From contig CM055877.1 in assembly GCA_029582165.1 (NCBI GenBank), forward strand, positions 2,271,523-2,335,522: a DNA stretch of 64,000 bases, in the 5' to 3' direction. The notes beneath the pieces are model-generated. The model was not told the DNA's origin. It saw nothing but the letters and a program-made list of their open reading frames with translations, and searched no databases. Position 1 is the first letter of the stretch, and each line of letters starts with the position of its first letter. This stretch comes from Portulaca oleracea. Taxonomy: Eukaryota > Streptophyta > Magnoliopsida > Caryophyllales > Portulacaceae. Positions 1-11,343 of the stretch are shown piece after piece. The position numbers and the translations under genes are program-made.

Positions 1-700
1 AATTCTCAAAGAAATACGAGATTGAAGAAATCAAAGATTTCCAATTACAAAATCTAGAAGGAAATCAGAGAATCACATATGGAAAAAATCATAAGAATCT
101 CCAGTAAGGAAGTAGTCGTTAAAGCATATTGTCAGCACAAAATCTGGAAGGAAATTAGAGAATCACATTAGAAAAGAATCATGAGAATCTCTAGCAAGGA
201 AGTAGCTGTCAAAACAGATTGTCACGCCTCACAAAAGGAAGGAAATCAACCCATGAGACTATAAAGGCATCCCCAGACCCAAACGACAAATTCATTCGAT
301 CCCATGTGAAAATATAGAGAGAAAAGTTGCAGGAAATCAGTTAGTGATTTCTGAGTATATATGTAATAAATTGATATTGGTGAGTGTGTAACTAGTAAAG
401 AACTTCTGGTAGATTGTAATCGAGGACCTCGACGAGTGAACTATCAATGTAACAGAAACTAAGAGTTGTAGTTTGTGTGAACGATAATCACCAACCTGGT
501 TGGTGGAATCTTTCCTCTAAAATCGTATCTATGACAACTTAGTTGGGACACTAGCTCCACTGTAACTGTCCTGATGATGACATCAACTCTAGGACAGTGA
601 GACTATTTACAACCACCTCTCTGTAATGTTTTTTGGTGTGCATTCAATAATATAAATATTTTTGTTACACTGTGTTTAAAGCGTTCACGGTAAGTTAAGG
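1..700 (+). repeat. LTR-like sequence with a 90-bp tandem duplication
   Basis: No coding potential is visible. Two copies of a roughly 90-bp unit start at about 51 and 141, each beginning AATCT(A/G)GAAGGAAAT and ending near GATTGTCA. A TATA-like CTATAAAGG follows at about 260, then a stretch that resembles the U3/R part of a retrotransposon LTR. The left edge lies outside the window, so neither a full LTR nor a target duplication can be shown. The LTR reading is inference; the duplication is seen directly. Confidence 0.4.
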
Positions 701-1125
701 TTTTGCAGAATTTCAATAACCATATTCATCCCTTCCCTTCGGGTATAAATCCAGGACTTTTGGCCTGAGACTTGGGTTCCAAATGTATTTTGCTAGGTCT
801 AGAAAGATCTTCACTTTTTAATTAATTAATAGTGTAACAAATTAAACTACAAGTAGCTATTTTTCTTTGTTTTTTCACAAGGCTACACATGCCATGACAG
901 AAGTGTAAGTTAATATGATTTTCTCTCTCTTCAGACAAAAAAGACGATTTTTTGTTTACTCATAACACAAGTCAAGTTCTGAATTTAGTTTAGAAATGCT
1001 CCTAGGATTAATCAACAGCTGTTTAATTGTAGCAAGTTTAAAAATAAAATGACAGGTCAAAGCTCTATTGTTGGGTTTTTCAACTACTCCAAGCTGAGAC
1101 CTTTTTCTATATAATAGAATATTAA
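701..1125. other. Intergenic, nothing recognised
   Basis: AT-rich sequence with short homopolymer runs. I see no coding exon, RNA gene or complete repeat boundary. Confidence 0.5.
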
Positions 1126-1425
1126 ATCTCCTAAAATATCCAAATTAATATATGATTTTATATTTGAGTCTTAAACTATTGACTTAAGCTTTGGCCAAGA
1201 TGGTTTTACTTCTTATAGTTAAAATGGTTTCACATGGTATCAAAGTCCAACTGAATTAAAGACATCATATTCAAATATCAATAACTCACACGTTTATTTG
1301 CGCTAGGTGCAAAGAGATGAAAGCCTTTGCAGCATTCACGTGAGGATGACGTGTTAGAGTATAAAGTCATCATTGAACCTTCAAGTATTAGCTTAACTTT
1401 TAGTTGAGATGATTTCATAATATAT
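1126..1425 (+). repeat. TRIM-like element with tRNA-Met-type PBS
   Basis: A short degenerate terminal repeat ending TTTCACA is followed at 1235-1246 by TGGTATCAAAGT, close to the tRNA-iMet primer-binding site TGGTATCAGAGC. A related repeat starts at 1352 (TGTTAGAGTATAAAG) and includes a TTTAGTTGAGATGATTTCA segment. The layout LTR-PBS-internal-LTR with repeats of only about 70 bp fits a terminal-repeat retrotransposon in miniature. Related copies lie at 2060-2331 and 2987-3055. Ends are approximate. Confidence 0.5.
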
Positions 1426-1527
1426 AATTTATTAAAATCCATTTGTATTTATTTTAATTTCCAAAATATCTTTTAACTAAATTTTATTTCTAGGAGCGAG
1501 TAGCATGATATGTCACCGAATATCATA

Positions 1528-1780
1528 CTCCCTCCGTCCCAATTAATTTGTCCATTTTTTTATTCTTTAGGTCAAAATTTTTAAATTTTGACCTTTAATT
1601 TATCAAATTATATGTTGAATTATTATATAAGACTAACACTATTAGATTTGTGATGAAAAAATAGTTTTACTTAAACACAATATTATTAATTTTGCTTAAA
1701 TAAAATGTGAAAAATTAATAGTCAAAGTATTACATCGAAGACCGTATAAAAATAAAGTTGACAAATTAATTGGGACGGAG
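1528..1780. mobile_element. Stowaway-like MITE
   Basis: The left end CTCCCTCCGTCCCAATTAAT follows a TA and is mirrored on the right by ATTAATTGGGACGGAG. This is the terminal inverted repeat typical of Stowaway (Tc1/mariner-type) MITEs. The interior is AT-rich and non-coding. The last few right-end bases and the right TA are eroded, so this is an old insertion. Confidence 0.8.
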
Positions 1781-2059
1781 ACAATTATTATAAGTTAAAT
1801 ACACCCATAAGTACAAATTAAAGTTCACACAATGTAAACGCGATAAATTATGGTCACTTTTATGAAGTTTCGAAGCACTTGTCTTGGGGAATGCAATAAA
1901 TGGGTCCCAAACTAATATATGGAAGCACAAACGAGTGTGGCATGGAGGACCCCTTACCCATTGGAAGAATCTAGAAATGTGGCCAAGTGGCACTAATTGG
2001 AAGCTCCTAATTGACACTGAATTTTGGTTGTATAATTTGGCTAAGATATCTTCTACTCA

Positions 2060-2331
2060 TTAAAAAAAATTATTACTAGATCTTCAACTATTAACTTAAA
2101 TTTTGTGTTAAGATGGTCCCATATGTTATTAAAGTCAAAGTGATAAACAAGAGGTTTCAGGTTCGAATTTCAACACCCTCATATTCATTTGTGCAAGGTA
2201 GAAGAGACATTCTCAACATCTTCACTTCAAGCCCAAAGAATATTGGCATGAGGAGGCGTATTAGAGTATAAAACTATTACTGAACATTCAACCATTAGCT
2301 GAAGTTTTTGGTTGAGATGGTTCCACGGTGT
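2060..2331 (+). repeat. TRIM-like element, second copy
   Basis: Degenerate relative of the 1126-1425 element. The 5' repeat (TTCAACTATTAACTTAAATT) is followed by AAGATGGTCCCATA and an eroded primer-binding site. The 3' repeat starts near 2259 (TATTAGAGTATAAAAC) and ends GGTTGAGATGGTTCCA. No protein is encoded. Confidence 0.4.
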
Positions 2332-2986
2332 GTTGTTCAGGTCAAGTTTGAGTTCGGTCAATTCGACTTGGGTTATCTTCGGGATAATAAGGTTGATTTG
2401 AATTTAGGTGTTTGGTCCTTAAAACTGACATTTTATTCTAGTTCGAACAATAGAAATATTAATAAAAATAATGTTAATGTTAGTTTCATATCATGTTTTA
2501 TTACTTTGTTGGTAACATGAGAGGTTTGTGAAAAATGGATCATATTGGTGCTTTTCGATATACTTTCAGAGCCTTTCGAGCAATTAATTTATATCGGCAT
2601 CCAAATTATCACATTTTGGTGAATTGATGATAGGCATGCACAAGATCCCAAGGAAACTACACATAAAATTTCGAGGCAAACGGACAAGAAAAAAGAAGTT
2701 AATTATGTCACTTTTACGGGGAGAAAAATTGTCGAAATTGTGTAGAGTTGATGTCATGACCGTGACAAGGATGCTCTCGCCCCATGGCCAAACCATGTCA
2801 CAGTCGTGACACTGTCATTCCAGCCCAAATCCTTTTTAATCAAACGTTGCGTTTTGGCTTGTGTTTCCCCACTAGAAATACTCTATTGTAGCTGCAAATT
2901 GAGGAGTTAGTTAGGGTTTTAGTTTCTCTCTTCTTCTTCCCCCTCTTGTTTTCTCTAGTTTGCTAGGATTTTCTATACATTTATTG
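2332..2986. other. Intergenic, nothing recognised
   Basis: Short open frames occur here on both strands but show no family motif and no consistent splice structure. No RNA gene or clear repeat is seen. Confidence 0.45.
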
Positions 2987-3055
2987 TGTTAGGATATAAA
3001 ATCATCATTGGCTTTCAACTATCAACTTAAAATTTTGGTTAAGATGGTTTCACAT
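2987..3055 (+). repeat. TRIM-like solo terminal repeat
   Basis: A third copy of the roughly 70-bp repeat, starting TGTTAGGATATAAAATC and ending GGTTAAGATGGTTTCACA. It closely matches the repeats near 1352 and 2259. No partner repeat or good primer-binding site follows. Confidence 0.4.
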
Positions 3056-3253
3056 ATTGTTCTAATTCAATGCAAGTTCAAGTTTTATTTCAATTTCCTT
3101 GCCATTTCTCTATTTATTTCTTCGCTTAGGTTTTTTCCTTTACATTTTCAAGCACGTTTATTTAGTCATTTACTTCCTACATCCATTTATAGTGAAGAGG
3201 AGGATTAAAGTTTCCCTAAATCTCCTCTTGATTGAGATTTGGGTAAGTCTTAA

Positions 3254-3991
3254 TGTAACACCTAGACCCCTCCCAAGCAACAGATATTATCGAGAACCGA
3301 TTTCTGGTTCGATAATTGGCAACACAAATCATCACGGGTCCTTTTAGCGTATTTTTTTGGTTATCACTCACACGCTACCCAAGAAAACTTCTCAGGATGT
3401 CATCCATTCTAAGACTGCTCTCATCCAAGCATGCTTAACTCGGGAATTCTCAACGGATGAGCTTCCTAAAAGAAAGATGCACTTTGGTGATATAAAAGTT
3501 ATTCAATCACTTTAAGTCACACTTTATAACCATGTACCAAGGTATTCCAATCATCCTCACTTAAGCGCACAATGTCCTCGTGTCTCAGTCCTATTAATCC
3601 AAATCTTTGCTCCACCCTTCAGGTGACTGCCCATAGATCTCCTGTCCATTGACACAGGTTACCGGTTCGGGTTGAATCTGATACCATCTGTAATGCCACG
3701 ACCCCCCTTTCCCCTTCCCCAAGCGACAGACATTACTGAGAAATACTTTACGGATCAATGGCTGAATCCACAAATCACCACAGGTCCTTTCATCGTATTT
3801 TATCCTCACTCACACGCTACTTAGAAAAACTTCTCAGGAGCTCACCCATCCTGAGACTACTCCCAACCAAACATGTCTGACTGGGGAGTTCCCAACGAAT
3901 GAGTTTCGTAAAAGGATGTTTCACGTTGGTGATATAAGTAGTCATTTCAATTTTTTTAAGCCACACTTTTACCATGTACCAGGGTATTACA
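3254..3991 (-). mobile_element. Complete Cassandra TRIM retrotransposon
   Basis: Two direct LTRs of about 300 bp (3254-3549 and 3689-3991) flank an internal region of only 139 bp. Read on the minus strand, each LTR starts near TGTAATAC (one copy mutated) and carries a stretch resembling plant 5S rRNA: AGTTAAGCATGCTTGG, then GAGAGTAGTCT and GGATGGGTGACCTCCTGAGAAG (about 3826-3902 and 3383-3460). That is the hallmark of Cassandra TRIMs. Next to the 5' LTR (3675-3686) the minus strand reads TGGTATCAGATT, a tRNA-Met-type primer-binding site. Flanking five-mers CTTAA (3249-3253) and CTTAG (3992-3996) look like a 4/5 target duplication. There is no ORF, as expected for the family, which must rely on proteins supplied in trans. 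Confidence 0.88.
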
Positions 3992-4680
3992 CTTAGTAAT
4001 CCAAATCACATTTTCTTGTTTACTTAGTAAATTTTATCATTCAAGTGCAAAGGTTGAAGTTTCAAGAGCTAAGTTTACATCTTGAGGTACAATTTTCTCT
4101 TTCTACATAGCATTTTTAATTCAAGTTGTTAATTATTAGAGATAAATTAGTCGTTTAAGTGAATGAGAATCAACTTCGGATTTGTTGGTTTTGGTTCAGA
4201 GCCATGTCGAGCCTGATTCTCATCATTTTTTTTACTTGTTTGGTGATTTACGCTTAATTGCTCTTCTTAATTGTGATATGTGAAGCCCAAATTATCAGTT
4301 TGAGATGACTTGAAGCAGTGATTAAGGCGCACAAACTAGTTTAGGGCTGAAACGGGTCACGTTGGCCATAATAGAGCATTAGAGCAAGAAAACGAAAAAG
4401 ACCCTGACATGAACATAATTTGGCGGTTTAGGTTTTTGCGTTTTTGAGTCATGTTTTGATGTGTTTTCCTAATTGGGGTTGAGTTTGAATTATGTTGTCG
4501 TTTATTGAGTTGCTTGGCAGCCAAAGAGTTCCTATTAGACCATAATTATTGTATTAGCCGATGACCTGATGTTAGGCTTATTTCGTTCAAGTGTTTTCAA
4601 CTGTACTACAAGAGATTGATCGGTAATCTTTGTGTCCCTAAAGCGTATAAACTGTGAGGGTAGAGTTTTCAAGTTGTAAC

Positions 4681-5419
4681 TGTTAGGAAATAAGCAAGAT
4701 AATAGTGGAAGCGTAATAAATTGAGCTAACAGATATTACGACAAAATTTAGGAACAGAAAAATAACCGATAAAATCAAACACCAGATTTACGTAGGAAAC
4801 CGAAGAACTCGGAGAAAACCCCCGGACGGCGATAGCCAGAAAATAATCCACTATAAGAAAGGAGGAGTACAACTTGATCACTATCACAGAGTGTGATGCG
4901 ATCACCAAAGGAGATGACAATATAGATCTCTCATTCACACTAAACTTACAATTTCTCAGGATACACTGGGAAAATATTGGTGAGACTCCCTCAATATTTT
5001 TTCTCTGATCTCACTCTGATAGTGGAGAAAACCATAGTTATTAAAATCTCGATCCTGTTCTACGATCCTACGATTTTATGATCCAAAATCCTCGAAACGA
5101 TTCTACTATTTACACACGATCCACGATCCTACATGGGTTAATTCTGATCCTAACTATCCTATGAATTCGAGTTAGGATCCTGATTTTAACAATCTTGGAG
5201 AAAACTGAACTCTATTTATAGGACGGCTAGTATAAAAATAGAGTCAGATTAAAACTCAAATAACAATAAGTAGAATCTGACTAGAAGAGAGAATTAGAAT
5301 TAGATTAAAACTGTATCCTTTGTCGTTTTGGACTGATAACTTGGATGATGGTCCAAGGTGGAGATTGATTGGATCCGCTAAGGTCTCTAATGTCACTTTT
5401 TGATTAATAATTTCTTACA
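4681..5419. repeat. LTR-like repeat, probable solo LTR
   Basis: The segment starts TGTTAGGAAAT and ends ATTTCTTACA, giving short inverted TG...CA ends. The interior matches the usual style of copia-type LTRs (TTTACGTAGGAAACC and nearby runs). No 5-bp target duplication could be matched, so the ends are tentative. It contains a nested MITE at 5033-5196. Confidence 0.45.
5033..5196. mobile_element. MULE-type MITE with 9-bp target duplication
   Basis: The 164-bp insert is flanked by a perfect 9-bp duplication GGAGAAAAC at 5024-5032 and 5197-5205. The ends are imperfect inverted repeats (ATAGTTATTAAAATCTCGAT against the reverse complement of the right end, AAGATTGTTAAAATCAGGAT). A 9-bp duplication is typical of Mutator-like elements. 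The interior is rich in ACGATCCTACGAT-type words. Confidence 0.8.
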
Positions 5420-6594
5420 TAGTACATTATTAACAATTATAATATTATACTTTTACGATAACATTTTTCGTTACGAATCTAACGGTGGTAATTTTATATA
5501 GCAATTTATTATATGTATTGAGAAATTTATGGTCAAATCTTTTAAAATTTAACTGTACAATTTTCAAATACGACGACTATTATACGACGGAGAGAGTATA
5601 TCATATTATAAATTAAGAAAAAGTGTAGCACTAATTTATAGGGAGGAGTGTGTGGCCAATGCAAAAAAGTAAGGATCTTAATCGAAGCATTTTTATTGGT
5701 CTGTCGTTCCATACGCATGCGCGTCGGTGCGGCCCTGTAGCCGAACCTTTTTTGGAGACCTCTATCTCTTCATTTTTAATAGTACAAACTTGGGACTCCT
5801 TAATTTCGTTTTCTTAAAGATGATAACAAAGTTTTCCCATGAAAAGTTATTGCATACTATTTGACCCTGTGTTTTTTTAAAAAAAATTTTGGCAGGATAA
5901 TATTATTCTATTTAGTCCATTTTATCTCATATTTCTCTTTTTATTCACCTTTTTTACATATTTTTTTTATTTTATACATATGTAAATTTCATATATAATA
6001 TATACTTAAAAATTCATATATTTATTAAGTTATTTGACTTATGCGATTTATCTTATTCATAATATTTAATTAAAAAAGAAAATTGGACCGTAGTGCGCTG
6101 TAATTTAACGGTTTGAACTGTAGTTAATTAGTTGTATCTTAAATTTATCAATAAATAACTAAAAGGTACCCTATGTTTTGCAGTATCTATTTTTAGGGGA
6201 CCATATCATAATGTACCAAGACGTAACAGTGTACTACAATTCAATTTTATATTCCAAATATATTAAAAATGGTTGAAACACGTAAACATATATATGATTC
6301 ACAACTAACAGCTCACTAATAATAAGTCACAGATGAATTTTGTATTCCACTATCTTTTTCTTTTTCATTATATGGATGGCTCCCTTAGTGTAGCCGTGCC
6401 ACCACTCCACAACCGCGTCGAAGAAATCAGGCTCCACGACACCGCCAACACTGAAAATAACACCCCAATCTAGTCTACCCTTTTGACTCCTCACAATAGC
6501 CGCAGGAATATTGTTTTTTGTTTTTTTTAAAGAATTGTTTTCATAAAAAAAAACAAATTCTTTTGGATAGAAAATTTGTCTACATTTCTTTTAT
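5420..6594. other. AT-rich intergenic DNA with a Stowaway-like relic
   Basis: Very AT-rich. A one-sided Stowaway-like end (GACGGAGAGAGTAT) is seen near 5580-5600. No coding exon is supported. Confidence 0.5.
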
Positions 6595-6707
6595 GGTGCG
6601 TTTGGTTGTTTCACGGGAAAGACTTTTCCAAAGAAAATTTTCCCGGGAAAGACTTTCCTAAGCCCCCCTGGAAAACTTTTTACTGAGTTTCTCAATCAAA
6701 CGCCCCC
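6595..6707. mobile_element. Short MITE, about 113 bp
   Basis: The left end GGTGCGTTTGGTTG is mirrored by CAATCAAACGCCCCC on the right. The interior has a repeated TTTCCCGGGAAAGACTTT-like word able to fold back. No ORF. The superfamily is uncertain (hAT- or Harbinger-type). Confidence 0.6.
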
Positions 6708-7214
6708 TTAGATTTATGGGTGTTTCCTTACGAGATCTACAAGTATTTATGTTTCATGTTCACGCATAAGTACTAAGACATTGTACAATATGGTTGAAAC
6801 TCATTCTAATGACTCCATCAAAATTTCATTCCATTTTATGATAACAATAATTTTTGTATGTTCAACAATTTTGGATCTCATTCTGGAAATGTTAACCATT
6901 CCGAAATGAAATTCACTTCTTCCATCTTTCCTTACTTTTCATTGGTGGAAAATTAATTTTTTCTTTTTTTATTTTACTTCAAAAATATATATTGTGTGTG
7001 ATAAATTCGGATAATGACAAATACTTATTCAAAGTTCCAAGTTGGAATTCCATCTATTGTAGAGAATAAAGAAATGAGTTCCAAAAATTTTAAAAATAAG
7101 ATTATGTGTTAAGATGGACCCCCACAGAAAATCCCCAATAATGAAATGTCATAATTGTACATGCTCTAAATATTATTGTTTCTTTTTGGGAAGTTAAATA
7201 TGTATATGTTCTCT

Positions 7215-7218
<4 letters not shown>

Positions 7219-7279
<61 letters not shown>
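7219..7279. repeat. (AT)n microsatellite, about 30 units
   Basis: Uninterrupted AT dinucleotides for about 60 bp in a non-coding stretch. The surrounding 6708-7670 region is AT-rich and I see no gene in it. Confidence 0.95.
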
Positions 7280-7282
<3 letters not shown>

Positions 7283-7682
7283 GTCTCATTTTAATAAGTA
7301 TCTTTTATGCATACTGTTGTGTAAAAAATATTCATATAAAACTGAATTTATTACTCACTTTGTTTTGTACCTATTGCTCATCTTCTTATAGGGGTAGTCC
7401 CATTTTAAGGCGTTTGAGGACTAAATAATGGAGAAATTCATTTTTAGTGAAAATAATTTTTTCCTCCCTTTATAACTATTTTTTAGGCCCAACTTTGAGA
7501 AAATTAAATTTCCTAATCCATGTTACTTCTTGAGGCCCAAACTCCTCTTGTTCGCTCTATTTTTGCTAGCTAGAAACAGTTAATTTCTCATCTGGCTCCT
7601 CTTTCTTTCGCTACCTTTTTCTCTCTCATACAACGTAACCCAAGATAGATATGTATGTCTATATATACCAACAAGTGAAAAT

Positions 7683-8157
7683 GTATGTTTGGGTGAGGGA
7701 CGCCAGTTCTCCAAATGAAGGTGACTTTTTTTGTGATGGTGCTTGGACTCATACTACTCTCCGTGGGGGCATAGGATGGGTATTCAAACTGTAGGGTTTG
7801 TCTTTAGAACAACACGCTGCTCCCATGTTTGGCTTCTCAACTCTCGAAATGGAACTATCTGTAGTGGAAAGTGCGATACGGAGAGCAGTACAGAAAGACA
7901 TGCGACATATCACCATCCATACTGCTTCTGCTGAAGTGGTTCAATTGCTCAACAATAAGCTCACAAGCCCGCCCTTGTGTAAAACTATCATTTCGTCCTG
8001 TAGACTGTTATTCCTTAAGTTTGATTGTGTTCGGATTCGTAAAGTTCCTAGATCTAGTGTTAAGGAAGCTCACACCCTAACCAAGCAGGCTAGTGGACTC
8101 TCGCTCCCTTGACAACCTTTATTTGTTGTACTTCTGTTACTTCACTCAAAAAAAAAA
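7683..8157 (+). mobile_element. 5'-truncated LINE tail with RNase H-like remnant
   Basis: A 475-bp insert ends in a poly-A tract (8148-8158) and is flanked by a perfect 12-bp duplication ACAAGTGAAAAT at 7671-7682 and 8158-8169. This is the signature of target-primed reverse transcription. Inside, one frame reads CDGAWTHTTLRGGIGWVF, then an in-frame TAG at about 7792, then a tail with FSTLEMELSVVESAI, LLNNKLTSP and VKEAHTLTKQASGLSLP. These fit the RNase H-like domain (RVT_3) found at the 3' end of plant LINE ORFs. The stop codon makes it non-functional. Alternatively it could be a retrocopy of a stand-alone RNase H-like gene. Confidence 0.82.
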
Positions 8158-8169
8158 ACAAGTGAAAAT

Positions 8170-9200
8170 TATTTGAAAATTTATTTTCCCGAAAAATCAT
8201 TTTACAAAAAAAATCATTTTCCTAAAGAAAGATCTTCACTTGCACTAAACACACCTTAATGATTATAATTGACAAAGAAATCAAGGGAAATTGTTCAATG
8301 GCTTAATTCCCTTCTTTTGGAGGAGAGTTTCGGAATATTTGCAAAATACCATTTCAAGAACTTTTGAATTTGAAAGACCCTAGAATAACAAGTGAGAACA
8401 ATGTTTGAACTAACTTTCATCTCATGTGTCATAAAAAAAAAAAAAAAATCAACTCATATGTCATAAAACAAAAATTTCATCTCACATATGATGGGATGGT
8501 AACTTATTTAAGATCAAATTAATTTACATAAAATTTAAATAAACTAATATTGGTCTATTAGTTTTCAACTTGAGCCCCTTTGCCCATCCAAAAAGAAATG
8601 AATTTGAGTATGATGTTTCTTTATGCAAATATGCTTATGCAATACGACTCTGTTATTTGCATTAGTTTCTTTAACCAATCCAATCCAAACCTTACACAAT
8701 TTCAAAAAAAAAAATATCCTATTTAAAAATACAATTCTTAAAAAAACATCATAACTTATCTAATCTAATTCAATCCATCAGAACCTGATTTTAACAAATG
8801 TAAAGAAGAAGGCCTTGATCACTTTTACTTGGGAGACAAAAGACAGATGATTAATTAGGAGGGTCTAAAAGCAATCGAGTGCTAAAACAGACTGAAAGCA
8901 GATCGATAAGGTACTATCATGAAAGTGATGGTCGATTGATCCCCAAAGATTATGCTGACCATGGCAGACCCTAATATTAACCATGGTTAGGTTCCTAGTA
9001 TGCTATACTTTAAGACAAAAAAATATATATATATATAAACCTTGTAAACGTGGGGATGACGAAATGTATGATGGCATCTTTGAGTAAGATCCCAAATTCC
9101 TACAAATCAAGATAGCAAGACATAGATAGAAAGTTAGAAACAGATAGCTACTGTTTAGGAAAAAAGGAAACATTGAGGAGGAAGAACTCAAAGAATGATA
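8170..9200. other. Intergenic, nothing recognised
   Basis: AT-rich, with poly-A runs near 8430 and 8705. No coding exon or complete element was found. Confidence 0.5.
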
Positions 9201-9502
9201 CTCCCTTCATTTTTATTTATGTGTCATTTTAGAGAAAATTTTATGTATCATTTAGAAAATTGTGTCAAAATTTTGATAGTTAATATTTTAATTTATATAA
9301 TAATGATTCATCATACAAAATTTGGATGTCGCTAAATTCATAATAAAAAATATAATTAGAAAATTATAATATTATACTTTTTAAAAATAAAAAATATTAT
9401 TAGAAAATATAATATTTTTTTATAAAAATTTTATATGAGAAATTATTAATTAAACATTGACCATTAAAAACGTAAATGACACATAAAAAAAATTGGAGGG
9501 GT
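9201..9502. mobile_element. Stowaway-like MITE, degenerate
   Basis: The left end follows a TA and reads CTCCCTTCATTTTTATTTAT, then GTGTCA. It is mirrored at the right by AATGACACATAAAAAAAATT and GGAGGGG. The interior is AT-rich with no ORF. A one-sided relative lies at about 9825-9970, and 9503-10179 otherwise shows nothing coding. Confidence 0.6.
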
Positions 9503-10179
9503 TAGTTTTGAGAAATCATATTTTAGATTATAATTTATTGGGTTTTGGTGGTTTTTACTTTTAATTTGTGTATATCAATAAATTTTTTTGCTTTTTTTTT
9601 TTAAATTCTAATAGTCCCAAAAAAATCAATATTATAAATCAATGATACTAAATCTATCTCCATTTCCTAATTTTTTTTTTCATTTCTACTCCCGTTTTAT
9701 TAGGTTTTTTTTTTCCATCCTTGCTAGCATGGATGTCAAGCAAAATAAAATGGCTAATAATTTATTATTCCCTGCTACATCAGCAAATTACTGAATTATC
9801 GTTTGACAACAAATTGTTACTTATACTCGCTCAGTTCTTTTTTATATGTCATTTCCGGTTTTCAATGCCAAATTTTAATCAATAATTTCTAATATAAAAT
9901 TTTTATAAAAAATTATAATATTATACTTTTTTAATAGTATTTTTTTATTACGAATATGAAGGAATAAGTATAAAAGTTTGGATCCTCATGTCATACTTCT
10001 AAAATTGAAAATATCATAAACAGAATTTTCAAAGTTAGAGTTATCATAATTGAGGAAAATTAAATTCTGGTAGTCCCTATTTTCAGTTTTGTATGTTAGT
10101 AGTCCCTACTTTTATTTTGTATTTTGGTGGTTTTAAAAAATGTAAAATTGTATTATGGTGGGACGTTACCAAATCAAGG

Positions 10180-10856
10180 TGATAGGATCAAAGAACACTC
10201 AAAGCAACGACAAACAATGAAAGATAATAGCAGGAAAAAAATCAGAATTTGATACTAGATATTTAATGTGAAAAAGCCAAAAGCGGGGAAAAAAACCACG
10301 AAATTGATGCACTAATAATATGAGGATTACATATACAATTGTTGTGCTTCTCTCTATCTTACTTGATACAATGAATGAATAATAAGGAGAAACTGGAACC
10401 CATTTTACCGACGACACCCTAGGTTTCAATAATCAAAACCTACACACCACCGCACAACACTTGGGCCTCGGAGAAACGCGAACAAAGCCCACAAGACGCA
10501 AGCGGTGGGAAGCCGGGACGCGGTAGCGCCTTCTGAGGCGCGGGTGGCGTCTACCATTGCGAAGCTATTGGCTTGAGCGCGCCTTGCGCTTCACGAGACG
10601 CAGCCAGCGTCTTGCTTGAAAGTTATGCGAGACGAAACCAAGAAAGCCACGTGAGTGACGTCTGAAACGGCGTGAATAACACCTACCTCTCCCTAGGTTT
10701 TGTTAGAGACGCGGCCTATGGTACACAAGTTAAGTGAGGTTCCATCTTAAAATCAATTGGTGTTAAGAGGAGTAACCCACTTGATTTATATACAATGTTC
10801 TTTCTCTTTACTTTTTCGATGTGGGACATTTACTCATGGGTACGTGAATCCCAACA
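10180..10856 (-). repeat. LTR-like repeat with TG...CA ends
   Basis: Read on the minus strand it starts TGTTGGGATTCAC and runs through CCCACATCGAAAAAGTAAAG and a TATATAAAT box. The plus-strand start TGATAGGAT roughly mirrors the end ATCCCAACA. A diverged copy of the first 120 bp lies on the plus strand at 41872-41990, so it is a repeat family. No matching target duplication was found, so the outer edge at 10180 is tentative. Tens of bases around 10490-10620 are unusually GC-rich for the neighbourhood. Confidence 0.5.
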
Positions 10857-11200
10857 TTTGCCTAGTTAATTAGGATGCACTTATACACAAGGAAGTTGTT
10901 TACAATTACAAATTGTATACAAAACACAGTTATTATCCCTAATTACAAGTTAATTTAATCAACAAGTTTATTTTAAAGGACAAGCTTAGACGTGGCTAGC
11001 TCTCTTGTTGGGTCACTATCTTCCACCATTTGAGTGGGGCCACGAGTTGAAAACACCAGAAGAAGTTAGATTGTTGTTCCAAAGCACCTTTCATGTATAT
11101 ATCCTAGTGGGTCCCAACATTTCTTTAAATTTATAAATATGTAGGTAGAAGAAGTGGGAAGAAAAGAAACACATTAATGTAAGGCCATTAATCACCCCTT

Positions 11201-11210
11201 TATATAAAGG
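11201..11210 (+). promoter_or_regulatory. TATA box of the MYB gene
   Basis: TATATAAAGG lies 143 bp before the chosen ATG. A start of transcription about 30 bp downstream would leave a leader of roughly 110 nt. The rest of 10857-11343 holds no other recognised feature. Confidence 0.6.
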
Positions 11211-11343
11211 TTGGTAAGGGACTTTCATTACTCATTGCTCTTTTCACTACTTGTCCAAATTTGTGCTCATAATTAGCTAGAGAAACCTTTGTCATAGTGG
11301 TGGAAGGTGGTGGTGGTGGTGCTACATACAAGGTTGAGACATC

